Assembly: GCF_900110735.1 (NCBI RefSeq)
Contig: NZ_FOET01000002.1
Span: 435,733-499,732 of the forward strand
Origin: Streptomyces radiopugnans
GTDB taxonomy: Bacteria > Actinomycetota > Actinomycetes > Streptomycetales > Streptomycetaceae
Reading direction: 5' to 3'
DNA: 64,000 bases
Part shown: positions 44,530 to 53,086 of the stretch, piece after piece
How positions within the stretch are numbered: position 1 is the stretch's first letter
How the letters are laid out: each line of letters begins with the position of its first letter
Program-made: the position numbers and the translations under genes
Notes under the pieces: generated by a model
What the model was told of the DNA's origin: nothing
Databases searched by the model: none
What the model saw: only the letters and a program-made list of their open reading frames with translations

Positions 44530-44931
44530 ATGCGCAAGGTGAAGTCGCTCCACGCCGGTCACCCGGACACCGAGGCCCACGAGGAGAGTGCCGAGGCCTA
44601 CGACGCCTACGAGACCTACGAGATCTTCCGGGTGGTCTGCCCGGACTGCGCCCGGCCGATAGCGCTGCTGGCGGACGAGGAGACGCTCCCCGAGCACGCC
44701 CTGTGCCCGACTCCGTGGAACCCCTTCGGCCTGACGGTGTGCCAGGGCTCGGGGCGTCCGGTGGAGGACGCCGGACCCGAGGGCTCCGGGCACGAGACCC
44801 GCGAGCAGGACGCCGCGACGCTGCTGACGCTGCCCGAGGGGCTGCACTGGCGGATGCAGCCGTTCTCCCACGTCGGCGGCCCGGGCACGCACCCGATGCG
44901 CGTTCCGCGCGGGCGGCACCCGCGCCACTGA
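44530..44931 (+). CDS. conserved hypothetical protein with CxxC motif
   Basis: I do not recognise a named family. The 133-residue soluble protein has an acidic start, then VCPDCARPIALLADEE (C37, C40), C59 in HALCPTPWNPFG and C71 in LTVCQGSGRP, spacing that could hold one zinc ion. The last 40 residues are His/Pro/Arg-rich. ATG 44530 follows AAGGGGGATTGC. It is divergent from the Lrp regulator, with 205 bases between start codons, so it is a possible Lrp target. The 257 bases after it hold only G+C-rich repeats. Confidence 0.8.
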   Translation: MRKVKSLHAGHPDTEAHEESAEAYDAYETYEIFRVVCPDCARPIALLADEETLPEHALCPTPWNPFGLTVCQGSGRPVEDAGPEGSGHETREQDAATLLTLPEGLHWRMQPFSHVGGPGTHPMRVPRGRHPRH

Positions 44932-45188
44932 CGGCTCCGCCTGGTCGCGGACGCGGCAGTCCCGGCCCGGCAGTCCGGGTACCGAACCGGAGCGAACCGC
45001 CCGGCCGGGCCGGCCCCGGGGAAGCGGAGCCGGAGTCCGGCACGTACCGGGGCGTCCCGCGCGCCCCTCGGCGCGGGTGGACGCGGGCACATCGCCGCGC
45101 CCCGGCGCGGGGCCCCGGTCCGGAGCCTGCGGTCCGAGGCCCGCGGTCCGCGCCCGGGGCCGTCCGGCGGCGCGGACCGCCGATGCCC

Positions 45189-46361
45189 TCAGCGGCTCTC
45201 GGGCCCCGCCAGGTGGCGTGCGATGACCACCCGCTGGATCTGGTTGGTGCCCTCGACGATCTGCAGCACCTTGGCCTCCCGCATCAGGCGCTCGACCGGG
45301 TAGTCGCGGGTGTAGCCGTAGCCGCCGAGGAGCTGCACCGCGTCGGTGGTGACCTTCATGGCCGCGTCCGTGCAGAACAGCTTGGCCATCGCGGCCTGCC
45401 GGGCGAAGGGCTCCCCGGCGTCGCGCAGCCGGGCCGCGGCCAGGTACAGGGCGCGTCCGGCCTCGATCTGGGTGGCCATGTCGGCCAGCATGAACCGCAC
45501 GCCCTGGAAGTCGGAGACGGGGCGGCCGAACTGCTCGCGCCCGGCGGTGTAGGCCAGCGCCTCGTCGAGTGCCGCCTGGGCGACCCCGATCGCACAGGCG
45601 GCGATCCCGAGCCGGCCGGAGTTGAGGGCGTCCAGGGCGATGGTGAAGCCCTGCCCCTCCTCGCCGATCCGGCGGCTGTCGGGGATGCGCACTCCGTCGA
45701 AGTGGACCTGCGCCGTCGGCGACCCGCCCATCCCCATCTTGCGCTCGGGGGCGGCGGCGCTGAGCCCCTCGGCGTCGCCCGGGACGAGGAAGGCGGTGAT
45801 GCCGCGCGGGCCCTCTCCCCCGGTGCGGGCCATGACGGTGTAGAAGTCGGCGATGCCGCCGTGGGTGATCCACGCCTTGGTGCCGTCGAGCACCCAGTCG
45901 TCGCCGTCGCGGACGGCGCGGGTGCGCAGCGCCGCGGCGTCGGAGCCGGAGGACGGCTCGGACAGGCAGTACGCGCCCAGCAGCCCGCCGGTGAACATCG
46001 CCGGAAGGTGCTCGGCGCTCTGCTCCTTGGAGCCGTAGTGGGCGAGCGCGTGGCAGGCGAGGGTGTGGACGCTGACGCCCAGGCCCACGGTGAGCCGGGC
46101 CGCGGCCAGCTCCTCCAGGATCTGCAGGTACACCTCGTAGGGCTGGTCGCCGCCGCCGAACTCCTCGCCGTAGGGCAGCGAGAGCAGCCCGGACTCCGAC
46201 AGGAGGGTGAAGGTCTCGCGGGGGAAGCGGCCGGACTCCTCCTCGTCGGCCGCGGCCGGCCGGATCTCGCGCTGGGCCAGGTCGCGCACCAGGGTGAGGA
46301 GATCGCGGGCCTCCTCGGTGGGCATCCGGCGTTCCACCGGCTGGGGGCCGTACTGGGTCAT
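45189..46361 (-). CDS. acyl-CoA dehydrogenase
   Basis: A 390-residue flavoprotein of the acyl-CoA dehydrogenase family. [19 protein letters not shown] and AWITHG form the FAD/substrate region; [20 protein letters not shown] is family signature 2; the catalytic base is Glu in [13 protein letters not shown] near the C-terminus, as in short/medium-chain and isovaleryl-type enzymes. It introduces an alpha-beta double bond into acyl-CoA, passing electrons to ETF. ATG 46361 has GGGAGGAGA upstream. No other beta-oxidation gene is adjacent. Confidence 0.95.
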   Translation of the reverse strand: MTQYGPQPVERRMPTEEARDLLTLVRDLAQREIRPAAADEEESGRFPRETFTLLSESGLLSLPYGEEFGGGDQPYEVYLQILEELAAARLTVGLGVSVHTLACHALAHYGSKEQSAEHLPAMFTGGLLGAYCLSEPSSGSDAAALRTRAVRDGDDWVLDGTKAWITHGGIADFYTVMARTGGEGPRGITAFLVPGDAEGLSAAAPERKMGMGGSPTAQVHFDGVRIPDSRRIGEEGQGFTIALDALNSGRLGIAACAIGVAQAALDEALAYTAGREQFGRPVSDFQGVRFMLADMATQIEAGRALYLAAARLRDAGEPFARQAAMAKLFCTDAAMKVTTDAVQLLGGYGYTRDYPVERLMREAKVLQIVEGTNQIQRVVIARHLAGPESR

Positions 46362-46644
46362 CGCGGCGCTCTCCTCCCTGTCGGGGGCTGCGGCGGCGGG
46401 CGCTCGGGGTGGGGCGCCGCCACCGGTGAGTGGTGGCCCCAGCCGATGCCGCTCCTCGGGTTGCGAGAGCGGCTGACCAGCGGCTGTGGCGATTGGAGTA
46501 TGCCCGATCGGCGGCCCTGCGTCACCGCGGGGCGAGGCCCGCCGTCGGCCGGCCGCCGGGTTGTCGGTCCCCGCTGCCACACTCCACCGTATGCGGGACG
46601 GCCACGGCCCCGGGCTGAGGGGCGGACGGGAACGGGAGGACGCG

Positions 46645-48327
46645 GTGCGCTGGGCGGTGGCGGTGACCGCCGAGGGCACGGCCCTGCTGTGCCCGCTGGA
46701 CGAGCGGGGGCGCGCGGCGGGCCCGGTGGCGGCCGAGCCGGACGTGGCGCGGGCCGTGGCGGAGCGCACCGCGTCCGGCTCGGTCAGCCGGTGGGTGTGG
46801 CGTTCGACGGCTCAGGTGTACCCGCGGCTGCTGGAGGCCGGGGTGCGGGTGGAGCGGTGCCATGACACGGAGGCGTGCGAGGCGCTGCTGCTGGGCCACG
46901 AGGGCCGGTGGGGCGAGCCGCGTTCGCTGGCGGCGGCCTGGGCGCGGCTGCACGGGGCCCCGGTGCCGGACGACCCGCCGCTGCCCGCGGCCGACCAGCA
47001 GCCCTCGCTGTTCGCGCCGGGCCCGGTGCCGCTGCCGCCGGGCACGGACCCGCTCGCCGCCCTGCTGGAGGTGTACGCCGGCCAGTTGCGGCGGGCGGAG
47101 GCGGCCGGGCACCCGGAGCGGATGCGGCTGCTGCTGGCGGCGGAGTCCGCGGGGACGCTGGTGGCGGCGGAGATGAACCGCACGGGGGTGCCCTGGCGGG
47201 CGGACGTCCACCGGGAGCTGCTGCGGGAACTGCTGGGCGAGAGCTATCCGGGCGGCGAGCCGGTCCGGCTGGCGGAGCTGGCCGAGGAGGTCTCGCGCGC
47301 CTTCGGGCCGGGGGTGCGGGTGCGGCCCGACCTGCCGGCGGACGTGGTCAGGGCGTTCGCGCGGGCCGGGATCCGGCTGTCCTCGACCCGGGCGTGGGAG
47401 CTGCGGAAGGTCGACCACCCGGCCGTCGCCCCGCTGCTGCGCCACAAGACGCTGTACCGGCTGCACACCGCGCACGGCCGGTCCTGGCTGCGCACCTGGG
47501 TGCGCGACGGCCGCTTCCGCCCCGAGTACGTGCCCGGCGGCTCGGTCACGGGCCGCTGGACGAGCAACGGCGGGGGCGCGCTGCAGATCCCCAAGGTGGT
47601 GCGGCGCGCGGTGGTGGCCGACCGGGGGTGGCGGCTGGTGGTCGCCGACGCCGACCAGATGGAGCCCAGGGTGCTGGCTGCGGTCTCCCGTGACCGGGGG
47701 CTGATGGAGGTGGCCGGAAGCGGCCGGGACATGTACTCGGTGCTGTCGGACCGGGCGTTCGGCGGCGACCGGGACCGGGCCAAGCTGGCGCTGCTGGGCG
47801 CGGTGTACGGGCAGACCTCGGGGGACGGCCTGCGGCACCTGGCGGATCTGCGGCGCCGCTACCCGGCGGCGGTGGCGTATGTGGACGAGGCGGCGCGGGC
47901 CGGCGAGGAGGGCCGCCTGGTGCGCACCTGGCTGGGGCGCACCTGTCCGCCCGCGGCCGCCCGGGAGGCGGATTTCGGGGACGGCGGGGCCGGCCCGCCG
48001 GAGGCGGGCGCGGAGGGACCGGCGGGCGGCGGCGCGGCCCGGGCCCGCGGCCGGTTCACCCGCAACTTCGTGGTGCAGGGCAGCGGGGCCGACTGGATGC
48101 TGCTGGTGCTGGCCGCACTGCGGCAGTCCCTGGCCGGGATGCGCGCCGAGCTGGTGTTCTTCCAGCACGACGAGGTGATCGTGCACTGCCCCGAGCGGGA
48201 GGCGGAGGCGGTGGTGGAGGCCGTCCGGGCGGCGGGCGAGCGGGCGGGCCGCGCGGCCTTCGGCGAGACCCCGGTGCGCTTCCCGTTCACCACGGCCGTG
48301 GTGGAGTGCTACGCGGACGCCAAGTGA
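46645..48327 (+). CDS. PolA-like family A DNA polymerase (bifunctional 3'-5' exonuclease/polymerase annotation)
   Basis: A 560-residue family A polymerase lacking the 5' nuclease domain. Palm/fingers motifs are recognisable but divergent: motif A DADQMEPR (335-342) versus DYSQIELR; motif B R376/K380 with L384 where E. coli Pol I has Phe762, then YG 388-389; motif C HDE 508-510. The N-terminal region has lost the DxE exonuclease signature. A Gly/Ala/Pro-rich insert lies about 445-470. GTG 46645 follows GGGAGG. Its 3' end overlaps the convergent hydrolase by 41 bases. Paralogue of replicative-repair PolA; likely a repair or translesion role, unproven. Confidence 0.92.
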   Translation: MRWAVAVTAEGTALLCPLDERGRAAGPVAAEPDVARAVAERTASGSVSRWVWRSTAQVYPRLLEAGVRVERCHDTEACEALLLGHEGRWGEPRSLAAAWARLHGAPVPDDPPLPAADQQPSLFAPGPVPLPPGTDPLAALLEVYAGQLRRAEAAGHPERMRLLLAAESAGTLVAAEMNRTGVPWRADVHRELLRELLGESYPGGEPVRLAELAEEVSRAFGPGVRVRPDLPADVVRAFARAGIRLSSTRAWELRKVDHPAVAPLLRHKTLYRLHTAHGRSWLRTWVRDGRFRPEYVPGGSVTGRWTSNGGGALQIPKVVRRAVVADRGWRLVVADADQMEPRVLAAVSRDRGLMEVAGSGRDMYSVLSDRAFGGDRDRAKLALLGAVYGQTSGDGLRHLADLRRRYPAAVAYVDEAARAGEEGRLVRTWLGRTCPPAAAREADFGDGGAGPPEAGAEGPAGGGAARARGRFTRNFVVQGSGADWMLLVLAALRQSLAGMRAELVFFQHDEVIVHCPEREAEAVVEAVRAAGERAGRAAFGETPVRFPFTTAVVECYADAK

Positions 48328-49243
48328 GCGGGGGCCGTGGCCGTACGGCGGCCGTGGCCGCCGGCTCCCGGGCCGTCCGCGCCCGTTCCGGGGCGAGGAA
48401 GTCGCGCAGCGCCCCGGCGAGCTGCTCGGGCGCCTCCTCGGCCATGTGGTGGCCGCTGTCGATCGTGCCGCAGGTGACGTCGTCCGCCCAGTCGCGCCAG
48501 ATGCCGGGGATGTCCGGGTACAGGTCGCCGAGGTCGTCCTTCTCCGACCACAGCACCAGCATCGGGCAGGTGATGCGGCGGCCCGCGGCCCGGTCGGCCT
48601 CCTCGTGGCGGCGGTCCACGGTCAGCCCGGCCCGGTAGTCCTCCAGCATCGCCCGCACGGTGGCCGGATTCCGGATGGCCGCCTGGTAGTCCTCCCACGC
48701 CTCGGCGCCCATCACCTCCTCCGAGCCGCCGTACCAGGCGGCGGGGTCGGCGAGGATGGCGCGTTCGGGCTTGTCCGGAACGGCGAAGAAGAACCAGTGG
48801 TACCAGGCGCGGGCGAAGCGCTCGTCGCAGCGGGCCAGGTGTTCGCTGATGGGGATGCAGTCGCCGACCGCGAGGCGGGTCACGGCCCCGGGCGCGTCCA
48901 GCGCGAGCCGGTGGGCGACGTAGGAGCCCCGGTCGTGGCCGAAGACGGCGAAGCGGTCGTGGCCCAGCCGCCGCATCAGCTCCAGGCAGTCGCGGGCCAT
49001 GGCGCGCTTGGAGTACGGGGTGTGGCCGTCGTCGGTGGGCGGTTTGGAGGACTGCCCGTAGCCGCGCAGGTCGGGGCAGACGACGGTGTGGCCGTCCGCG
49101 AGCAGGGGTGCGACGCGGTGCCAGGTGGCGTGGGTGCGCGGATGGCCGTGGAGGAGCAGCACCGGGGGTCCCGAGCCGCCGTGGCGCACCCGTAAGGCCG
49201 CCTCGCCCACGTCGATCCGCTCCAGCGCGAAACCCTCGAACAC
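48287..49243 (-). CDS. alpha/beta hydrolase, haloacetate dehalogenase/epoxide hydrolase-like
   Basis: A 318-residue alpha/beta hydrolase. LLLHGHPRTHATWHRVAP holds the oxyanion region, DLRGYGQSSKP the cap entry, and FGHDRGSYVAHRLAL the nucleophile elbow with Asp in place of Ser, as in fluoroacetate dehalogenases and epoxide hydrolases. The catalytic His is in TIDSGHHMAEE near 265. The last 25 residues (Arg/Pro-rich) are translated from antisense of the polymerase 3' end, suggesting stop-codon loss and extension. ATG 49243 has GGGAGCGGG upstream. Confidence 0.9.
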   Translation of the reverse strand: MFEGFALERIDVGEAALRVRHGGSGPPVLLLHGHPRTHATWHRVAPLLADGHTVVCPDLRGYGQSSKPPTDDGHTPYSKRAMARDCLELMRRLGHDRFAVFGHDRGSYVAHRLALDAPGAVTRLAVGDCIPISEHLARCDERFARAWYHWFFFAVPDKPERAILADPAAWYGGSEEVMGAEAWEDYQAAIRNPATVRAMLEDYRAGLTVDRRHEEADRAAGRRITCPMLVLWSEKDDLGDLYPDIPGIWRDWADDVTCGTIDSGHHMAEEAPEQLAGALRDFLAPERARTAREPAATAAVRPRPPLTWRPRSTPPRPW

Positions 49244-49321
49244 ACCCGCTCCCTCCGCCGCCCGTCCTCTCCCCGCCCGTGCCCGCCGGTTCGCCGGACG
49301 GGCTCGGGCGGGGGCCCTCGG

Positions 49322-49351
49322 GGGTCACAGCGGTGTACCCGGGTACACCGC
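49322..49351 (+). promoter_or_regulatory. SigB-like promoter embedded in a 22-bp palindrome before gnd
   Basis: GGGT (49322-49325), 15 bases, GGGTAC (49341-49346). The -10 box is in the right half of a perfect 22-bp palindrome (49330-49351) built on GTGTACCCGGGTACAC. A bound repressor there would block the promoter. It lies 68 bases before the gnd start. Confidence 0.45.
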
Positions 49352-49418
49352 ACCGTCGCGGCCCTTCCCGGCCCTGCCCGACCGTTCCCGCGTTCCCCGT
49401 GTTCCGAGGAGCCACACC

Positions 49419-50876
49419 ATGAGCGACACCATGAGCGGCACCGCACAGATCGGCGTCACCGGACTCGCCGTCATGGGCCGCAACCTGGCCCGCAACCTCG
49501 CCCGCCACGGCTACACCGTCGCCGTGCACAACCGCACGGGCGCCAGGACGGAGGAGCTGGTGGAGGAGTTCGGCCGGGAGGGCGACTTCGTGCCCGCCGG
49601 GACGCCTCGGGAGTTCGTCGCCGCGCTGGAGCGGCCGCGCCGCGTGATCGTGATGGTCAGGGCAGGCGAGGCGACCGACGCCGTCATCGGGGAGTTCGCA
49701 CCGCTGCTGGAGCCGGGCGACATCGTCGTCGACGGCGGCAACGCCCACTTCGCCGACACCCGCCGCCGCGAGGAGGCGCTGCGCGAGCGCGGCGTCCACT
49801 TCGTCGGCGCGGGCGTCTCCGGCGGCGAGGAGGGCGCCCTGCACGGGCCGAGCATCATGCCCGGCGGCTCGGACGAGGCGTACGCCGCGCTCGGCCCGCT
49901 GCTGGAGGACATCGCCGCGAAGGCGCCCGACGGCGCGCCCTGCACCGCGCACATCGGGCCCGACGGCGCCGGACACTTCGTGAAGATGGTGCACAACGGC
50001 ATCGAGTACGCCGACATGCAGCTCATCGCCGAGGCGTACGACCTGCTGCGCACCGTCGCCGGGTACGGGCCGGCCCGTGTCGCCGAGGTCTTCCGCGCCT
50101 GGAACACCGGCCCCCTGGACTCCTACCTCGTCGAGATCACCGCCGAGGTGCTGGCCCACACCGACGCCTCCACCGGGCGCCCCTTCGTCGACGTCGTGGC
50201 CGACGCCGCCGAGCAGAAGGGCACCGGCCGCTGGACGGTGCAGACCGCCCTGGACCTGGGCGTTCCGGTATCCGGCATCGCCGAGGCGGTCTTCGCCCGC
50301 TCCCTGTCCGGGCACACCGGCCTGCGCCGCGCCGCCGCCGGCCTGCCGGGACCGCACCGGCCCCCGTTCGGCGAACGGGACGCCGCGCGCTTCGCCGAAC
50401 GGGTCGAACAGGCCCTGTACGCCTCGAAGATCACCTCCTACGCCCAGGGCTGGAACATGATGCGGGCGGCGAGCGCGGAGTACGGCTGGGGCATCGACCT
50501 GGGAGCCGTGGCCGCCGTCTGGCGCGGCGGGTGCATCATCCGGGCCGCCTTCCTGGACCGGGTGCGCGCCGCGTACGCCGCGGATCCGGAGCTGCCCACA
50601 CTGCTGGCCGACGCGGAGTTCGCCGAGGAGACCGGCCGGGCACAGGAGGCGTGGCGGGAGGTGGTGGCCACCGCCGTCCGGCACGGCGTCCCCGTGCCGG
50701 GCCTGTCGGCGGCGCTGGCCTCGTACGACGCCCTGCGCGCCGAGCGGCTGCCGGCCGCTCTCGTCCAGGCGCAGCGCGACTACTTCGGCGCCCACACCTA
50801 CCGGCGAACCGACCGGCCCGGCTCGTACCACACCCTGTGGGGGCGGGACCGCTCCGAGGTCCGCACCGACGGCTGA
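49419..50876 (+). CDS. gnd: 6-phosphogluconate dehydrogenase, decarboxylating
   Basis: A 485-residue enzyme of the oxidative pentose-phosphate pathway giving ribulose-5-phosphate, CO2 and NADPH. GVTGLAVMGRNLARNLARHG binds NADP; GDIVVDGGNAHFADTRRRE, GVSGGEEGALHGPSIMPGG and HFVKMVHNGIEYADMQLIAE are the classic substrate and catalytic (Lys, Asn, His) motifs. Length is full. ATG 49419 follows GAGGAG at seven bases; a second in-frame ATG lies four codons later. Upstream palindrome plus SigB-like promoter suggest stress or repressor control. Confidence 0.97.
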   Translation: MSDTMSGTAQIGVTGLAVMGRNLARNLARHGYTVAVHNRTGARTEELVEEFGREGDFVPAGTPREFVAALERPRRVIVMVRAGEATDAVIGEFAPLLEPGDIVVDGGNAHFADTRRREEALRERGVHFVGAGVSGGEEGALHGPSIMPGGSDEAYAALGPLLEDIAAKAPDGAPCTAHIGPDGAGHFVKMVHNGIEYADMQLIAEAYDLLRTVAGYGPARVAEVFRAWNTGPLDSYLVEITAEVLAHTDASTGRPFVDVVADAAEQKGTGRWTVQTALDLGVPVSGIAEAVFARSLSGHTGLRRAAAGLPGPHRPPFGERDAARFAERVEQALYASKITSYAQGWNMMRAASAEYGWGIDLGAVAAVWRGGCIIRAAFLDRVRAAYAADPELPTLLADAEFAEETGRAQEAWREVVATAVRHGVPVPGLSAALASYDALRAERLPAALVQAQRDYFGAHTYRRTDRPGSYHTLWGRDRSEVRTDG

Positions 50877-50998
50877 GCCCGGCGGTCCGTCCGGCGGTCC
50901 GGTGGCCCGGCGTTCCCGTACGGCGAGGGCGCCGGGCCGCCCGCAGCATTGGTATGGACATGACCTCGGATCCCTTCTACGCTCTCCTGGACCAGACC

Positions 50999-51012
50999 TG
51001 AGAGCGCTCTCA
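50999..51012. promoter_or_regulatory. LacI-family operator-like palindrome before the protease
   Basis: Perfect TGAGAGCGCTCTCA, 65 bases before the protease start. It has the central GAGCGCTC of LacI-family sites such as the Streptomyces CebR box TGGGAGCGCTCCCA, differing by one symmetric base pair. Confidence 0.55.
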
Positions 51013-51077
51013 TGTCTCCACTGTCCGACCCCACCTCGACCTCACCAGGTAGAGCCGACAGAAGGAGAACAACCGTC

Positions 51078-52244
51078 ATGCGACGCAGGATCGGCATGCG
51101 CGTGGGCCTGTCCGCGCTGCTCGCGCTGGGCGCCCTGACCGCCACGGGAAGCGGGCTCGCCTCCGCCTCGCCCGCCCCGGTGGAGCCCCGCGCCGGCGCA
51201 CCGGCGCAGGAGCTGGTGGACGCCATGGAGCGCGACCTCGGGCTGACCGAGGGCCAGGCGCGGAAGCGGCTGCGGCAGGAGGCGGCGGCCATGGAGGCGG
51301 CCCCCGGGGCCGAGCGGGCCGCGGGCGCCGCCTTCGCCGGTTCCTGGTTCGACGCCCGCACCGGCGAACTCGTCGTCGGCGTGACCGCCCCCGGCAGAGC
51401 CGGCGCCGTACGGGCCGCGGGCGCCCGGGCGCGGGTGGTCGAGCACAGCGCGAAGGAACTGGACGCCGCCAAGGAGCGGATCGACGCCCGGGCCGAGCGT
51501 GAGGCCGCTCCCGAGGGTGTGAGCGGCTGGTACGTCGATCCCCGCGCCAACAGCGTGGTGGTCGAGCTCGTGGAGGGCGCCGGGGAGGACGCCGCCGTGC
51601 GCGGCTTCCTGGCCGCCGCGCGGAAGGCCGGCCCCGTCGAGGTCCGCGAGAGCACCGGCGGGGCGCCGCGCACCTTCGCCGCCGGCGTCGTCGGCGGCGA
51701 CCCGTACTACACCGGCAACGCCCGCTGCTCCATCGGCTTCTCGGTGCACGGCGGCTTCGTCACCGCCGGGCACTGCGGGCCGGCCGGAGCGTCGGTGCGC
51801 GGCTGGGACGGCTCCCAGATGGGCACCTTCCAGGGCTCGTCCTTCCCCGGCAACGACTACGCCTTCGTGAGGACCGGCCACGGCTGGTGGACCGTCCCGG
51901 TGGTGCTGGGCTGGGGGACGGTGCCCGACGTCCTGGTGCGCGGCTCCGCCGAGGCCCCGGTCGGCGCCTCGATCTGCCGCTCCGGCTCCACGACCCGCTG
52001 GCACTGCGGCCGGGTGCTGGCGAAGAACGAGACGGTCAACTACAGCCAGGGTGCCGTCCACCAGATGACCAAGACCAGCGTCTGCGCCGAGCCCGGCGAC
52101 TCCGGCGGCTCGTTCGTCAGCGGCGACCAGGCCCAGGGCGTGACCTCGGGCGGCTGGGGCAACTGCTCCGGCGGCGGTGAGACGTGGTTCCAGCCGGTCA
52201 ACGAGATCCTGTCGGTGTACGGCCTGACGCTGCACACCGCCTGA
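51078..52244 (+). CDS. secreted streptogrisin-type S1 serine protease, zymogen
   Basis: A 388-residue pre-pro-protease. Signal peptide residues 1-31 (RRR..., hydrophobic core, ASA-SP cleavage). Pro-region with the alpha-lytic protease pro-domain pattern ELVDAMERDLGLTEGQARKRL. Mature chymotrypsin-like domain from about 205: catalytic His in VTAGHCG, Asp in GNDYAFVR, Ser in EPGDSGGS; cysteine pairs ARCS/GHCG, ICR/HCG and VCA/NC. Extracellular peptide hydrolysis. ATG 51078 follows GAAGGAG. A LacI-type palindrome upstream hints at carbon-source control; a terminator follows. Confidence 0.94.
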   Translation: MRRRIGMRVGLSALLALGALTATGSGLASASPAPVEPRAGAPAQELVDAMERDLGLTEGQARKRLRQEAAAMEAAPGAERAAGAAFAGSWFDARTGELVVGVTAPGRAGAVRAAGARARVVEHSAKELDAAKERIDARAEREAAPEGVSGWYVDPRANSVVVELVEGAGEDAAVRGFLAAARKAGPVEVRESTGGAPRTFAAGVVGGDPYYTGNARCSIGFSVHGGFVTAGHCGPAGASVRGWDGSQMGTFQGSSFPGNDYAFVRTGHGWWTVPVVLGWGTVPDVLVRGSAEAPVGASICRSGSTTRWHCGRVLAKNETVNYSQGAVHQMTKTSVCAEPGDSGGSFVSGDQAQGVTSGGWGNCSGGGETWFQPVNEILSVYGLTLHTA

Positions 52245-52281
52245 CACCCCCCTGTACGCCGCGCCCGGGGGTGCGCGGAGC

Positions 52282-52313
52282 AGAGGCCGCCCGGCCCGCG
52301 CCGGGCGGCCTCT
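52282..52313 (+). terminator. terminator after protease gene
   Basis: AGAGGCCGCCCGG and its perfect complement (13 bp) around a six-base loop, 38 bases past the stop codon. Confidence 0.82.
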
Positions 52314-52425
52314 CGTCGCCCCCGGGGGTCTTTTCCCCGGTCGCCTTCCCCCCGCCTTCCCCTCGTCTTCCCCGGTTCCCCGTGATGCCGGGCGGGGCCG
52401 CCGCCCGGGGCGGATCTGTGTTACG

Positions 52426-52453
52426 TTGGACCACGTTGCAGTTTTGGTACCCA
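52426..52453 (+). promoter_or_regulatory. candidate vegetative promoter of the cold-shock gene
   Basis: TTGGAC, 16 bases, TACCCA. A transcript from about 52460 would begin right at the hairpin of 52466-52494. Confidence 0.42.
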
Positions 52454-52465
52454 TGAACTTTGTGC

Positions 52466-52505
52466 GCGCCTGACGGTTTGTGACCTTCAGGCGCCTTTGT
52501 TTTTC
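52466..52505 (+). promoter_or_regulatory. attenuator-like hairpin plus U tract in the csp leader
   Basis: GCGCCTGA/TCAGGCGC arms (8 bp, extendable by an inner GGT/ACC) followed by CTTTGTTTTT. This is a good intrinsic terminator, yet it lies inside the csp leader, about 100 bases before the start codon and over 150 bases after the previous gene's own terminator. Confidence 0.68.
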
Positions 52506-52538
52506 CGGCTCTTCCGGCGGGGTCTCATTGCGGCGACA

Positions 52539-52571
52539 AGGAAGTCCGCACAGTGCGGACTTCCTGCACTG
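52539..52571 (+). promoter_or_regulatory. second csp leader hairpin with competing fold
   Basis: Perfect 12-bp arms AGGAAGTCCGCA/TGCGGACTTCCT with a 3-base loop, ending 13 bases before the ribosome site. The competing stem CAGTGC (52551-52556)/GCACTG (52566-52571) uses part of the loop and right arm, so two exclusive structures are possible. Confidence 0.6.
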
Positions 52572-52595
52572 CGCCTATCTGGAGGAGAGAAAAGT

Positions 52596-52799
52596 ATGGC
52601 TACTGGCACCGTCAAGTGGTTCAACGCGGAAAAGGGTTTCGGTTTCATCCAGCAGGACGGCGGCGGCGCCGACGTCTTCGCGCACTACTCGAACATCGCC
52701 ACCCAGGGCTTCCGCGAGCTCCACGAGGGCCAGAAGGTCACCTTCGACGTCACCCAGGGCCAGAAGGGCCCGCAGGCGGAGAACATCCTCCCCGCCTGA
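52596..52799 (+). CDS. cold-shock protein, CspA family
   Basis: A 67-residue single OB-fold RNA/DNA chaperone: [18 protein letters not shown] (RNP1 KGFGFI) and DVFAHYSNI (RNP2), with the closing [10 protein letters not shown]. It melts RNA secondary structure during cold or stress. ATG 52596 follows GGAGGAGA. The leader is long and structured, as for E. coli cspA. A DEAD-box helicase gene lies just downstream, a frequent cold-response partnership. Confidence 0.97.
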   Translation: MATGTVKWFNAEKGFGFIQQDGGGADVFAHYSNIATQGFRELHEGQKVTFDVTQGQKGPQAENILPA

Positions 52800-52841
52800 T
52801 CCCGCCGCGTTCGGCGAACGCGACGCGCAGCACCACCAGAA

Positions 52842-52875
52842 GCCGGGGCCCGCACCACAGGGTGCGGGCCCCGGC
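52842..52875 (+). terminator. terminator after cold-shock gene
   Basis: GCCGGGGCCCGCACC and its perfect complement (15 bp) with ACAG loop, 42 bases past the stop. The remaining 210 bases to the helicase gene show no clear promoter. Confidence 0.82.
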
Positions 52876-53086
52876 TCGTGCCGCCCTCCGGCCCGCGGCC
52901 GCGCCATCACCGCGCCGCACCGCCACTTCGCCGCACCGCCGTACGCCCCCGCCGGCCCGTTGGGCCGGCTTTCTCCGCGCAGCAGCGCGATCCGCTCTTT
53001 CACCGGCTCGTTCCCGCGACTCTCCGCCCGCTCACGCGCTGCGGAGCCTCCCCGGCACGCGCCGCCCCGAGGAAGGTCACACCCGC

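Noticed and set aside
50954..51001. 15-codon leader peptide before the protease
   Set aside because: No ribosome site and no regulatory codon run; its stop falls inside the LacI-like palindrome, which better explains the sequence.
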